From: Rhodococcus spelaei
GTDB taxonomy: Bacteria; Actinomycetota; Actinomycetes; Mycobacteriales; Mycobacteriaceae
Reading direction: 5' to 3'
Assembly: GCF_006704125.1 (NCBI RefSeq)
Contig: NZ_VIGH01000009.1
Coordinates: 186,001-250,000, forward strand
Length of the DNA stretch: 64,000 bases
In this document: one piece after another, positions 11,664-20,484 of the stretch
Layout of the letters: each line of letters starts with the position of its first letter
Position numbering within the stretch: position 1 is the stretch's first letter
Program-made: the position numbers and the translations under genes
The notes under the pieces: generated by a model
Database searches by the model: none
Seen by the model: only the letters and a program-made list of their open reading frames with translations
What the model was told of the DNA's origin: nothing

Positions 11664-12125
11664 ATGACGAGCTATCCGGGCGGTGCCGCCGGTCAGGGGG
11701 GACCGATCGCGCGAGAGAGGGGAGTCGCCGCCGGAAAGTTCTGGGCCGGCGCGGTCGCCGCGGCTCTGGTCACCGCGCTGTCCGCACTGGTCGTCACCCT
11801 GATCGTCAGGGCGTTCGACCTGATGCCGATCGCGCCGCCGTGGCTGCTCGACACCACCGTTGCCGTCCGCTTCGCGATCCTCGGCTTCATCGCCGCGCTC
11901 GTCGCCGCCGCGCTGCTGTACCTGCTGCTGGCGACCACTCCGGGTGGGGACTCGTTCTTCGGGTGGATCGTGGGCCTGCTGACCCTCGCGGCGGTGGTGC
12001 TGCCGTTCGTGTACGACGCGAGCACCGGCGACAGGATCGCGACGAGCCTGGTGCACCTGTCGATCGGTCTGCCGATCCTCGGGATGCTGCCGGGAGTGGG
12101 TGACCGAGCCGCGGTGTGGAAGTGA
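11664..12125 (+). CDS. Four-helix membrane protein (DUF6069-like)
   Basis: 153 residues. After a polar N-terminus (about 25 residues) come four membrane helices, with the motif PPWLLDTTVAVRFAILGFIAALVAA in the loop and second helix. It resembles small actinobacterial proteins annotated DUF6069; no activity is known. AGGGG sits upstream of the ATG. Its stop lies inside the next gene's first codons (10-bp overlap), so the two are probably made together. Confidence 0.7.
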   Translation: MTSYPGGAAGQGGPIARERGVAAGKFWAGAVAAALVTALSALVVTLIVRAFDLMPIAPPWLLDTTVAVRFAILGFIAALVAAALLYLLLATTPGGDSFFGWIVGLLTLAAVVLPFVYDASTGDRIATSLVHLSIGLPILGMLPGVGDRAAVWK

Positions 12126-13306
12126 AGTCCCGCGCCGCGCCCCCGTTCCCGCCCGTGGCCCCCTCGGTGTTGCCGCGCGGACTGATCGTGCTGCTGGGAA
12201 TGGCGGGCGCCGTGGTCGCGGTGGCCGGGATCCGGGCATTCTCGGGTGTGGTGGGTCCGGTCTTCCTGGCGTTGATGCTCACCGTCGCTGTGCAGCCGTT
12301 GGGAAACTGGTTGCAGCGCAAGGGCGCACCCAGATCTATCGCGGTGGTCGCGACGCTGACGACGGTCAATCTGGTGCTCCTCGGCCTGGTCGCGGCGTTG
12401 GTGCTCTCGATCGGCCAGCTCGCCACCCTGCTCCCGGACTACGCGGACAAGGCCGACCAGTTGGTCGCCGACGTCCAGTCCTGGCTCGGCGGGCTGAACA
12501 TCGGGTCCGACCAGGTGAACACGGCACTGTCCAACATCGATCTGGGCAAGGCCGTGGGATTGCTCGACGACATCCTGCGCGGACTGCTGGGTGTGTTCTC
12601 CAACCTCTTCTTCATCGTTGCGTTGTTGCTCTTCATGGCAGTCGACGCGAGTTCGTTCGGCGAACGGATGCGGGCGGTTGCCTACGCGCGCCCCGACATG
12701 GCCTACGCCTTCTCCTCGTTCGCCAGCGGTACCCGCAGCTACCTGATCGTGTCGACGGTCTTCGGGCTGATCGTTGCCGTCATCGACGCGGGGGCGTTGT
12801 GGGCCATGGGGATTCCGCTGCCCATCCTGTGGGGCCTGCTCTCGTTCATCACCAACTACATCCCGAACATCGGTTTCGTGGTGGGCCTGATCCCGCCCGC
12901 CCTGATCGCCCTCCTGCAGGGTGGGCCGATGCTGATGCTCTGGGTGATCGTGGTCTACAGCGTGATCAACGTGATCATCCAGTCGGTGATCCAACCCAAG
13001 TTCGTCGGTGACGCGGTGGGCCTGTCGGTGACACTCACCTTTCTGTCTCTCGTGTTCTGGGGTTGGGTGCTCGGAGCCCTCGGCGCGTTGCTGGCCATAC
13101 CGATGACGTTGTTGGTCAAGGCCCTGCTGCTCGACATCGACCCGACCACCCGGTGGGCGAACGCGTTGATATCCGGGTCGCCGCCGACCGCCGAGGACCT
13201 CGCCACCGCGGAGCAGGAGGCTGCAGAGCGGGCCGCTGCCCTGCACGAGGAGGCCGAGTCCGAGGTCGAGGACGCTGCGGAGGATGCATCGCCGACGTCC
13301 GGGTAG
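12116..13306 (+). CDS. AI-2E family (PerM/YdiK-like) membrane transporter
   Basis: 396 residues with about eight membrane segments. The signature lies at FITNYIPNIGFVVGLIPPALIALLQGG (about residues 243-270), and a central soluble region (about 105-150) and a long acidic Ala/Glu C-terminal tail fit the AI-2 exporter superfamily. Family members export autoinducers or act as antiporters; the substrate here is unknown. Two GTG codons, at 12116 and 12122, are possible starts, both overlapping the preceding gene. Confidence 0.85.
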   Translation: MEVKSRAAPPFPPVAPSVLPRGLIVLLGMAGAVVAVAGIRAFSGVVGPVFLALMLTVAVQPLGNWLQRKGAPRSIAVVATLTTVNLVLLGLVAALVLSIGQLATLLPDYADKADQLVADVQSWLGGLNIGSDQVNTALSNIDLGKAVGLLDDILRGLLGVFSNLFFIVALLLFMAVDASSFGERMRAVAYARPDMAYAFSSFASGTRSYLIVSTVFGLIVAVIDAGALWAMGIPLPILWGLLSFITNYIPNIGFVVGLIPPALIALLQGGPMLMLWVIVVYSVINVIIQSVIQPKFVGDAVGLSVTLTFLSLVFWGWVLGALGALLAIPMTLLVKALLLDIDPTTRWANALISGSPPTAEDLATAEQEAAERAAALHEEAESEVEDAAEDASPTSG

Positions 13307-13323
13307 GTGGCAGAATTTCCCGA

Positions 13324-13926
13324 ATGGGATACCCGGAGGACGCGCTCGCCGCGGACGAAGAGCTACTGCTGCACCGGCATCCGCATTGGAAGATGCTGCT
13401 GCTACCCGCCGTCACCTTCATCGTGGCGACGGCGGTCGCCGGCTTCGCGGGCGGGCTCGCGCAGGCTCGGCTGGACGGATCCGCGCGGACCGTGGTCCTG
13501 CTGGTGATCCTGGCGGCCTGGCTGGCGGTCGTCGGGTGGCGTTGCCTGGGGCCGTTGCTCAGCTGGAAGTCCACCCATTTCATCGTCACCGACCGTCGGG
13601 TGCTGATTCGGCACGGGGTCTTCACACACACCGGGATCGACATTCCGATGGGCCGGATCAGCAACGTGCAGTTCCGACACGGCCTCGTCGACCGGATGCT
13701 GCGAACCGGCACCCTGGTGATCGGCTCGGCGGCCGACGATCCGCTCGAATTCGACGACATCCCGGACGTCCAGCGCGTCCACTCACTGCTCTACCACCAG
13801 GTCTTCGATGCCATGAACCTGCACCGTGACGAGCGCGGCGCGGTCGACTTCGGCGGGGTGGATCCGGACCATTCGGATATCGACGACACCGGAAGTCGGC
13901 GGGCGCGGCGCGGCTGGCGGCGCTGA
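13324..13926 (+). CDS. Membrane-anchored bacterial PH-domain protein
   Basis: 200 residues. Two membrane helices (about 25-45 and 57-75) are followed by a bacterial PH domain (bPH2/YdbS type) with FIVTDRRVLIRHGVFTHTG and PMGRISNVQFRHGLVDR. The tail is charged and Arg-rich. An orthologue sits in the same place in mycobacteria, between birA and purK. Its role is not established. CAGAAT seven bases before the ATG suggests a leaderless message. Confidence 0.85.
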   Translation: MGYPEDALAADEELLLHRHPHWKMLLLPAVTFIVATAVAGFAGGLAQARLDGSARTVVLLVILAAWLAVVGWRCLGPLLSWKSTHFIVTDRRVLIRHGVFTHTGIDIPMGRISNVQFRHGLVDRMLRTGTLVIGSAADDPLEFDDIPDVQRVHSLLYHQVFDAMNLHRDERGAVDFGGVDPDHSDIDDTGSRRARRGWRR

Positions 13927-13962
13927 ACCGCGGCAATGAGGTGAAATCCGCACCGCGCTCCG

Positions 13963-13968
13963 TACTGT
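13963..13968 (+). promoter_or_regulatory. -10 hexamer of the OmpR-type regulator
   Basis: TACTGT is followed by six bases and then the GTG start, placing the transcription start on or next to the start codon. Confidence 0.45.
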
Positions 13969-13974
13969 GGTGTC

Positions 13975-14655
13975 GTGACTGCTGTACTTCTTGCCGAAGA
14001 CGATGAGGCGATCGCCGCGCCGCTCTCCCGCGCGCTCGGCCGCGAAGGCTACGACGTGACGGTCGAACAGACCGGCCCCGAGACACTCGAACTGGCCCTG
14101 AAGGGTTCGTTCGACCTGCTGATCCTCGATCTCGGGCTGCCCGGCATGGACGGGCTCGAGGTGTGCCGGCAGCTGCGGGGGGCCGGATCGGACCTGGCCG
14201 TCCTGATGCTCACCGCGCGCACCGACGAGGTCGACTTCGTGGTGGGCCTCGACGCGGGCGCAGACGACTACGTGGGCAAGCCGTTCCGCCTCGCCGAGCT
14301 GATGGCCCGGGTCCGGGCCCTGATGCGTCGGCGCGGGGGCGGCGACGACTCGGTGGTCGAGGTCGGCGACATCCGGCTCGAGCCCGCGGCCCGCCGCGTC
14401 ATGGTCGGCGGCGCCGAGATCGCCCTGGCCAACAAGGAGTACGAGCTGCTCAAGGTGCTGCTCGACCGGGCCGGCGAGGTGGTCTCCCGGGACGTCATCC
14501 TGCAGGAAGTGTGGGGCGACGCGGATCTGCGCGGATCCAAGACCCTGGACATGCACATGTCGTGGCTGCGGCGGAAGATCGGCGACGAGGGGCCGGTCGC
14601 CGAGCGCCGCATCGCCACCGTGCGCGGGGTCGGGTTCCGCCTCAACAACGACTAG
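13975..14655 (+). CDS. OmpR/PhoB-family response regulator
   Basis: 226 residues. The receiver domain (1-115) has acidic pocket ED-D at 8-10, phospho-acceptor Asp52 in LLILDLGLPG and Lys in GKPF. The C-terminal winged helix (about 130-224) ends with the family pattern VRGVGFRLN. It is followed 15 bp later by its sensor kinase. It is one of three two-component systems here. Targets are unknown. It is distinct from MtrA, which lies further along. Confidence 0.93.
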   Translation: MTAVLLAEDDEAIAAPLSRALGREGYDVTVEQTGPETLELALKGSFDLLILDLGLPGMDGLEVCRQLRGAGSDLAVLMLTARTDEVDFVVGLDAGADDYVGKPFRLAELMARVRALMRRRGGGDDSVVEVGDIRLEPAARRVMVGGAEIALANKEYELLKVLLDRAGEVVSRDVILQEVWGDADLRGSKTLDMHMSWLRRKIGDEGPVAERRIATVRGVGFRLNND

Positions 14656-14670
14656 CCGCCGCGGACCGAC

Positions 14671-15975
14671 ATGCGCCGCCGCATCCTGCAATCCATCCTC
14701 GCCGTCGTCCTGGTGACCGGACTGCTGCTCGGACTGCCGCTGATGTACACGGCCTGGCTGTGGGTGGAGGACTTCAGCCGTAGCGACCTGCAGGCCCGGC
14801 TGAACCGGCTGTCGTCCGAGATCATCTCCCAGGAGGGACAGACCGGACTGGTCGTCGGCGAACTGGACGTGGGTTCGCTCCGGTTGGCCGTGCCCGAGGG
14901 CGGCAAGCTGTCCGTGACGTACCCCACCCCGACGGACCCCAGCGCGCGGATCGACATCGGCGCGGCGACCGTCGAGTCACCGCTGATCGAATCGATCTCC
15001 ATGGGCAGGTCGGGTTCGCTGCGGCTCGAGGCGCCGTCGGAGTCGATGCGCACCCTGCAACGCCAGGCGGTCGGGGCGGTGGCCCTGGTGGTGCTGGCCT
15101 CGCTCGCCGCGGGCACGGCGGTCGCGAGCGTAACCGCGAGGAGGCTGGCCGACCCGCTGCAGGACGTCGCGGACCGTGCTGCGCGGCTCGCGAAGGGCGA
15201 CTTCCGCAAGGACTCACGGCGGTACGGGATCGCCGAACTCGACCGGGTGTCCGACGTCCTGGACGCGGTCACCGTCGACATCGCGAGCCGGCTCCAGAGC
15301 GAGCGCGCCCTGGTCGGTGACGTGTCGCATCAGCTGCGCAGCCGGCTCACCGCGGTGCGGCTGCGCCTGGACGAGCTGTCCGTGCACCCGGATCCGGCGG
15401 TCGTCGACGAGGCCAACGAGGCGATGGCCCAGGTCGACCGGCTCACTCTGGCTATCGACGAACTGGTCCGCTCGTCCCGCGATGCGGGCCGCCCTCAGGA
15501 GTCGGTGTCCGTGGTCGGTGAGCTGGCCACCGTGGTCTCGGAGTGGCAGCGTCAGTACCAGCAGGTCGGACGCTCCCTGGTGCTGCGCGGCGAGCGGGCC
15601 GTGCGGTCGTCGGCCACCCCGTCCCGGTTGCGCGAGGCCGTGTCGGTGCTCGTGGACAACGCGCTCATTCACGGCGGCGGGACCTGCACGGTGTCGGTGC
15701 GCATGGTGCCCGGTGCGTCCCCGCGGCACGAGGCGATGGTGCGCGTCGAGGTCGCCGATCAGGGGGTGGGCATCAGCGACAAGTTGGCGCCGCACATCTT
15801 CGACCGTGGATTCTCCGGTGCCGGGTCCACCGGGGTCGGGCTCGCGCTGGCGCGGGCGCTGGTCGAGGCCGACGGCGGCCGATTGGACCTGCAGCGCCGA
15901 CGCCCCGCGATCTTCGCGGTGTTCCTGCCGACCGAGCCGAACGGGGAGCCGACGCTGCCGGTCGAACCTCGTTAG
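14671..15975 (+). CDS. Sensor histidine kinase, HAMP type
   Basis: 434 residues. There is one membrane helix at about 9-30, an extracellular region to about 130, a second helix at about 133-153, HAMP, dimerisation domain with His220 in VSHQLRSRLTAV, and an ATPase domain with N-box VLVDNALIHGGG and G1 box DQGVGIS. The H-box has Gln after His where most have Glu (SHELR); this residue takes part in phosphatase activity in HisKA kinases. It presumably phosphorylates the regulator encoded 15 bp upstream. The signal is unknown. Confidence 0.92.
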   Translation: MRRRILQSILAVVLVTGLLLGLPLMYTAWLWVEDFSRSDLQARLNRLSSEIISQEGQTGLVVGELDVGSLRLAVPEGGKLSVTYPTPTDPSARIDIGAATVESPLIESISMGRSGSLRLEAPSESMRTLQRQAVGAVALVVLASLAAGTAVASVTARRLADPLQDVADRAARLAKGDFRKDSRRYGIAELDRVSDVLDAVTVDIASRLQSERALVGDVSHQLRSRLTAVRLRLDELSVHPDPAVVDEANEAMAQVDRLTLAIDELVRSSRDAGRPQESVSVVGELATVVSEWQRQYQQVGRSLVLRGERAVRSSATPSRLREAVSVLVDNALIHGGGTCTVSVRMVPGASPRHEAMVRVEVADQGVGISDKLAPHIFDRGFSGAGSTGVGLALARALVEADGGRLDLQRRRPAIFAVFLPTEPNGEPTLPVEPR

Positions 15976-16008
15976 CTCAGCTGTCTCGAGGGCCGACTCG
16001 CATGCTCG

Positions 16009-16563
16009 TCAGCTGTGCCCCAACTCTTCCTCGGCCAGCTCCTCCGGCGTCGGGTCGAAGTCGGGCGAGGCGGCCCGCGCGTTCTCCTCCGGGAACGCGA
16101 ATCGCCGCAGCGCCCAGAATCGGAAGACCATCTGCAGCAGGTTGCCGATGATGTAGTTCAGGACGAAGTCGATGATCACGACCTTGGACACGTTGCCCTG
16201 GTCGGCTCGGATCTCGAACATGTTGTTCGCGATCCACATCGGTGCGGCGGCGAGCACGACACCGACGGCACTGATGGTGAAGAACAGCAGGGCCTCGTGG
16301 TGCCGCTCGCGTCCGCCACGGTTCTTGAAGGACCATTCGCGGTTGAGGATGTAGCTGAGGATGGTCGCCATCACGCCGGAGATGATCTTGGCGACGGTCG
16401 GCTTCTCGTCCAGGACCGTGAAGATCAACGAGTAGAAGATGGCGAGGTCGAAAATCATGGTCGTGCCGCCGACGATCGCGAACTTGACGAGTTCGTGATG
16501 ACGCAGCACGACGTCCCGTAACGGCGTGGGAACGCGGCTCAACGTCCGATCGACAAAAGACAC
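16009..16563 (-). CDS. GtrA-family membrane protein
   Basis: 184 residues with four membrane helices. The family motif FAIVGGTTMIFDLAIF opens helix 1, and ILSYILNREWSFKNRGG follows helix 2. GtrA proteins are thought to move lipid-linked sugars across the membrane or to assist glycosyltransferases. The N-terminus (PLRDVVLRHHELVKF) is typical and the C-terminus is acidic and cytosolic. The GTG start is eight bases after TAGAGT (16577-16572 on this strand), a probable leaderless promoter. It is transcribed alone. Confidence 0.88.
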   Translation of the reverse strand: MSFVDRTLSRVPTPLRDVVLRHHELVKFAIVGGTTMIFDLAIFYSLIFTVLDEKPTVAKIISGVMATILSYILNREWSFKNRGGRERHHEALLFFTISAVGVVLAAAPMWIANNMFEIRADQGNVSKVVIIDFVLNYIIGNLLQMVFRFWALRRFAFPEENARAASPDFDPTPEELAEEELGHS

Positions 16564-16684
16564 AACGGTTGACTCTACGAAAGTCTCGCCCGACTCTGTT
16601 AACTGACACCCCGGATCACAGGTTGCTCTCAGGTGCGGGCCTCGGCTTTCTCGTGTCGACGCCGACGTGACACCATGGTGAGCC

Positions 16685-17947
16685 GTGAGCGTCGATCCCG
16701 GATCCCAGCACCGCCCCAGCAGCCCGCGCGACCCGAATGCCGGCCTGCCGGTGGTAGCGATGATCGGCGGCGGGCAGTTGGCCCGGATGACCCACCAGGC
16801 CGCGATCGAACTCGGTCAGTGCCTCCGGGTGCTCTCCGGCGGTCCGGACGAGCCCGCGGCCCAGGTCAGCGCGAACGTCGTCCTCGGCAGTCACACAGAC
16901 CTCGACGCGCTGCGCGAGGTCGCGGTCGGTTCCGACGCGCTGACCTTCGACCACGAGCACGTCCCGACCGAGCACCTCGAGGTGCTGGTCGCCGAGGGCG
17001 TCAACGTGCAGCCACCGCCGCACGCCCTGATCTTCGCGCAGGACAAGCTGGCGATGCGTCGCCGACTGTCCGAGCTCGGTGTGCCTGTGCCCGCGTTCGC
17101 GGAGGTCACCTGGGCCGGTGACGTGGAGCGGTTCGGCAACGAGCACGACTGGCAGATCGTGCTCAAGGCGGTCCGCGGCGGCTACGACGGTCGCGGCGTG
17201 TGGATGCCCACCGACGCCGAGGAGGCGGAGGAGATCGTCACCGAGCAGCTCGACATGGGCGTGCGGCTGATGGTCGAGCAGAAGGTCGCGATGCGCCGCG
17301 AGCTGTCCGCGATGGTGGCCCGCTCGCCGTTCGGTCAGGGCGCGACCTGGCCGGTCGTCGAGACCGTCCAGCGCGAGGGACAGTGCGCGGTCGTCGTCGC
17401 GCCCGCCCCTGAGCTGTCGGACCACCTCGCCGCACAGGCCGAGCAGCTGGCGCTGCGGATCTCCGCCGAGCTCGGCGCCGTCGGGGCGATGGCCGTCGAA
17501 CTGTTCGAGACCACCGACGGCACGCTGGTCGTGAACGAACTCGCGATGCGGCCGCACAACTCCGGGCACTGGACCCAGGACGGCGCACGGACCTCGCAGT
17601 TCGAGCAGCACCTGCGGGCCGTGCTCGACTACCCGCTCGGCGACCCGTCGCCGGTCGCCCCGGTGACGGTGATGGCCAACGTGCTCGGCGCGCCGACCGC
17701 GCCGGCGATGAGCATGGACGAGCGACTGCACCACCTGTTCGCCCGGATGCCCGACGCGAAGGTGCACATGTACGGCAAGGGTGAGCGCAAGGACCGCAAG
17801 ATCGGCCACGTCAACGTGGTCGGCGGGTACGACGGATCGCTGAGCGACCCGGCCTACGTGGCGGCCGTGCGCGAGCGCGCCGAGCGGGCCGCGCACTGGC
17901 TCTCGCACGGGGAGTGGACCGACGGATGGGATGTACACGGTGAGTGA
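16685..17947 (+). CDS. purK: N5-carboxyaminoimidazole ribonucleotide synthase
   Basis: 420 residues, ATP-grasp enzyme of purine synthesis. It converts AIR, bicarbonate and ATP to N5-CAIR. Features are [10 protein letters not shown] (about 26-35), the ATP-grasp block [15 protein letters not shown], and [17 protein letters not shown] near the active site. The N-terminus has about 20 extra polar residues before the domain. It overlaps purE, which takes the product. The same purK-purE pair occurs in mycobacteria beside the acyl-CoA dehydrogenase. Confidence 0.96.
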   Translation: MSVDPGSQHRPSSPRDPNAGLPVVAMIGGGQLARMTHQAAIELGQCLRVLSGGPDEPAAQVSANVVLGSHTDLDALREVAVGSDALTFDHEHVPTEHLEVLVAEGVNVQPPPHALIFAQDKLAMRRRLSELGVPVPAFAEVTWAGDVERFGNEHDWQIVLKAVRGGYDGRGVWMPTDAEEAEEIVTEQLDMGVRLMVEQKVAMRRELSAMVARSPFGQGATWPVVETVQREGQCAVVVAPAPELSDHLAAQAEQLALRISAELGAVGAMAVELFETTDGTLVVNELAMRPHNSGHWTQDGARTSQFEQHLRAVLDYPLGDPSPVAPVTVMANVLGAPTAPAMSMDERLHHLFARMPDAKVHMYGKGERKDRKIGHVNVVGGYDGSLSDPAYVAAVRERAERAAHWLSHGEWTDGWDVHGE

Positions 17948-18452
17948 TTCGACGAACGGGCCGCTGGTCGGCCTGATCATGGGCAGCGACTCGGACTGGC
18001 CGACGATGGAGGCTGCCGCCGAGGCGCTGGCCGAGTTCGGGATCCGCTTCGAGGTCGGCGTGGTCTCCGCGCATCGCACGCCGCAGCGGATGCTGGACTA
18101 CGCCCGCGAGGCGGCCGGTCGCGGACTGAAGGTGATCATCGCCGGTGCGGGCGGTGCCGCCCACCTGCCCGGCATGGTGGCCTCCGCGACGGCACTGCCG
18201 GTGATCGGAGTTCCGGTGCCGCTGAAGTACCTCGACGGGATGGACTCGCTGCTCTCGATCGTGCAGATGCCGGCGGGTGTGCCGGTCGCGACGGTGTCGA
18301 TCGGCGGGGCGCGCAACGCGGGACTGCTGGCGGCCAGGATCCTCGGCGCGTCCGATCCCGCGCTGCGCGAGGCGATGGAACGGTTCCAGGCCGGGCTCGA
18401 GTCGATGGTGCTGGAGAAGGACGCGGCGCTGCGCGCGAAGTTGTTGGGCTGA
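17931..18452 (+). CDS. purE: N5-CAIR mutase
   Basis: 173 residues, class I Pur[13 protein letters not shown] and [11 protein letters not shown] form the nucleotide and catalytic His sites, followed by [14 protein letters not shown] and [14 protein letters not shown]. It isomerises N5-CAIR from PurK to CAIR. The ATG given overlaps purK by 17 bp; a GTG at 17940 in the same frame would shorten it by three residues and is equally possible. Confidence 0.95.
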   Translation: MYTVSDSTNGPLVGLIMGSDSDWPTMEAAAEALAEFGIRFEVGVVSAHRTPQRMLDYAREAAGRGLKVIIAGAGGAAHLPGMVASATALPVIGVPVPLKYLDGMDSLLSIVQMPAGVPVATVSIGGARNAGLLAARILGASDPALREAMERFQAGLESMVLEKDAALRAKLLG

Positions 18453-18549
18453 TTGGTCGTTTCGGGTCCGGGGCGGCCCCGTGCGGGTTAGATTCGGCGA
18501 CGTCGGATTTACGTTCATCGTTGCCACGAATTGAACCCGGGAGTGCTTC

Positions 18550-19656
18550 ATGCCTGCACCGCTCGACGAGTACCCGATCCACCAGACCCCGCTGCCGATG
18601 TCGCGGGTTGTCTCCTCGGACAAGAACTTCTACGACCGCTCCTATTTCAACGCGCTCGACACCGAGGGTGATCTCTTCCTCGTCACCGGTTTCGGGGTCT
18701 ACCCGAATCTCGGCGTCACCGACGCGTTCGCGACGGTCCGTAAGGGCGATCGGCAGTGGGCGGTCCGGTTCTCCGACGCGTTGGAGGAGCGTTCACTGGA
18801 CCTGGCGGTGGGCGGCTACCGGATCGAGGTGCTCGAGCCGCTGCGCAAGCTGCGGGTGGTCTGCGAGGGCGACGACGCCGGCGGCCTCGGTTTCGACCTC
18901 ACGTGGGAAGGGACCTGTCCCGCGGTGCAGGAGCAGCCGCACCTGCTGACGAACGGCCTGCGGCCGCAGTTGGAGTCGAGCAGGTTCGCCCAGACCGGCG
19001 TGTGGTCGGGGGTGCTGTCGGTCGACGGCGAGGACCTGGTGGTCGAGCCGGACCGGTGGATGGGCACCAGGGACCGGTCCTGGGGCATCCGTCCGGTCGG
19101 CGATCCGGACCCGGCGGGCCGGCTCGTCGAGCAGCCGTCCGAGGGGTTCTGGTGGCTGTACGTCCCGCTGCGGTTCGCGGAGTTCTCGGTGATCGTGATC
19201 ATCCAGGAGAGCCCGGACGGGTTCCGCACGCTCAACGACGCCACCCGGGTGTGGAACGACGGTCGGGTCGAGCAGTTGGGCTGGCCGCGGGTCGAGTTGA
19301 AATACCACCCCGGCACCCGCCGGGCCTTCGCTGCGACGCTGCACCTGACGGCCGCAGACGGCAGTCCCGTCACGATCGAGGTGACCCCCCGCACCGGCAT
19401 CGCGCTGCACGTCGGCGGCGGCTACGGCGGTGACCCGGAGTGGACGCACGGGCAGTGGAAGGGGCGGAACTGGGTCTCGCGCTCCGTCTACGACCTCACC
19501 GATCCGGCGATCGCGGGCCGAATTCCCTTCGGCGTCAGCGACTTCTCCGCCAGCGCCACCTGCAACGGGGCGCCGGGCGCCGGGATGTTCGAGCATGCGA
19601 GCCTCGGCAGGCACGACCCGACCGGCTTCGCGGACTGGTCCTCGGTCGCGCAGTAG
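18550..19656 (+). CDS. Conserved hypothetical protein, probable beta-rich lipocalin-like fold
   Basis: 368 residues, no signal peptide or membrane helix. The sequence is rich in Trp and short beta-like stretches. The block DRWMGTRDRSWGIRPVG is characteristic of actinobacterial proteins I recall grouped near DUF7064/DUF7065 and distantly related to CrtC/AttH-type lipocalins. I do not recognise a catalytic residue set. It lies alone between purE and a TetR gene that starts 28 bp after it, so it may share a transcript with that regulator. Function unknown; a lipid- or terpenoid-binding role is only a guess from the fold. Confidence 0.6.
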   Translation: MPAPLDEYPIHQTPLPMSRVVSSDKNFYDRSYFNALDTEGDLFLVTGFGVYPNLGVTDAFATVRKGDRQWAVRFSDALEERSLDLAVGGYRIEVLEPLRKLRVVCEGDDAGGLGFDLTWEGTCPAVQEQPHLLTNGLRPQLESSRFAQTGVWSGVLSVDGEDLVVEPDRWMGTRDRSWGIRPVGDPDPAGRLVEQPSEGFWWLYVPLRFAEFSVIVIIQESPDGFRTLNDATRVWNDGRVEQLGWPRVELKYHPGTRRAFAATLHLTAADGSPVTIEVTPRTGIALHVGGGYGGDPEWTHGQWKGRNWVSRSVYDLTDPAIAGRIPFGVSDFSASATCNGAPGAGMFEHASLGRHDPTGFADWSSVAQ

Positions 19657-19671
19657 GCGGCGCGCAGCGCC

Positions 19672-19677
19672 TACGCT
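19672..19677 (+). promoter_or_regulatory. -10 hexamer of the TetR gene
   Basis: TACGCT is followed by six bases and then the ATG. The hexamer lies just after the preceding stop codon, so the regulator has its own likely leaderless promoter. Confidence 0.45.
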
Positions 19678-19683
19678 GGCGCC

Positions 19684-20358
19684 ATGCCCGATGACACAGA
19701 CAGGTTCAGGCTCCAGGTGGTGTCGGAGGCCCTGCGACTGTTCGCGGAGAAGGGCTACGAGGCGACCACCGTCGACGAGATCGCCGAGGCCGCGGGCATC
19801 TCGCGGCGCACGTTCTTCCGTCAGTTCCGGGCGAAGGAGGACGTGGTCTTCGCGGACCACGAGATCCTGCTCGAGCAGGCGGCGGCATTCCTGGACGCCG
19901 AACACGAGGACCCGTGGGCGGCGGTGTGCGAGGCCGCGATGATCGTCTTCGAGCGGTTCTCGCACTGGCGTGACGTGGCAAGCCGCCGGTACGCGGTGGT
20001 GCACGAGGTGCCCGCGTTGCGCGACCGCGAGATCGTCACCGGCTTCCGGTACGAGCGCCTGTTCGTCGACTACCTGCGCGCAAGGCTGCCGGACGAACAG
20101 GATCTGACGATGGTCCAGTTCGCGGCCGCGGTCACCGCGACGCACAACTACCTGCTGCGGCGGATGGTCCGTGACGGAGCCGCGACGACCTCGACCGAAC
20201 TGCGGTCAGCGCTGGCGGCCTTGCGCCGGGACATCGACCGTCGGGGCGGGCGCGACGGGGCCGGCGACGACATGGTGGTCGCGGTGTTTCCGCGCGGTAC
20301 CGCGCCGCGGCAGGTGGCGGACCTGCTGCAGCGACGGCTGGAACTCGGCGGCCTCTGA
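19684..20358 (+). CDS. TetR-family transcriptional regulator
   Basis: 224 residues. The helix-turn-helix is at about 29-50 (TVDEIAEAAGISRRTFFRQF). The ligand domain shows no recognised signature. It is encoded 126 bp before the acyl-CoA dehydrogenase gene on the same strand, and two GGCACT-type palindromes lie in that gap around a good -10 box. A natural reading is that it represses the dehydrogenase in response to an acyl-CoA, but the link is inference. Confidence 0.9.
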   Translation: MPDDTDRFRLQVVSEALRLFAEKGYEATTVDEIAEAAGISRRTFFRQFRAKEDVVFADHEILLEQAAAFLDAEHEDPWAAVCEAAMIVFERFSHWRDVASRRYAVVHEVPALRDREIVTGFRYERLFVDYLRARLPDEQDLTMVQFAAAVTATHNYLLRRMVRDGAATTSTELRSALAALRRDIDRRGGRDGAGDDMVVAVFPRGTAPRQVADLLQRRLELGGL

Positions 20359-20365
20359 GCAAGTT

Positions 20366-20378
20366 GGCACTCGGTGCC
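20366..20378. promoter_or_regulatory. Palindromic operator candidate 1
   Basis: GGCACTCGGTGCC is a near-perfect 13-bp palindrome eight bases after the TetR stop. It shares its left half with the second palindrome at 20440. A further half site TGGCAC lies at 20386-20391. Confidence 0.5.
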
Positions 20379-20422
20379 GCTGTGGTGGCACGTCGTACCC
20401 GGCCACGTCTCAGCAGGTGGGG

Positions 20423-20428
20423 TATGAT
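20423..20428 (+). promoter_or_regulatory. -10 hexamer of the acyl-CoA dehydrogenase gene
   Basis: TATGAT matches the vegetative -10 consensus well. It lies between the two palindromes, so repression by a protein bound to them is mechanically plausible. I see no convincing -35 hexamer. Confidence 0.5.
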
Positions 20429-20439
20429 GACCCAAGAAT

Positions 20440-20452
20440 GGCACTGAGTGCC
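20440..20452. promoter_or_regulatory. Palindromic operator candidate 2
   Basis: GGCACTGAGTGCC is a perfect 13-bp palindrome centred about 18 bases downstream of the TATGAT box, over the expected early transcribed region. Confidence 0.55.
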
Positions 20453-20484
20453 GCGCCCCACGACTCTGCACGAGGAGCAACCAG

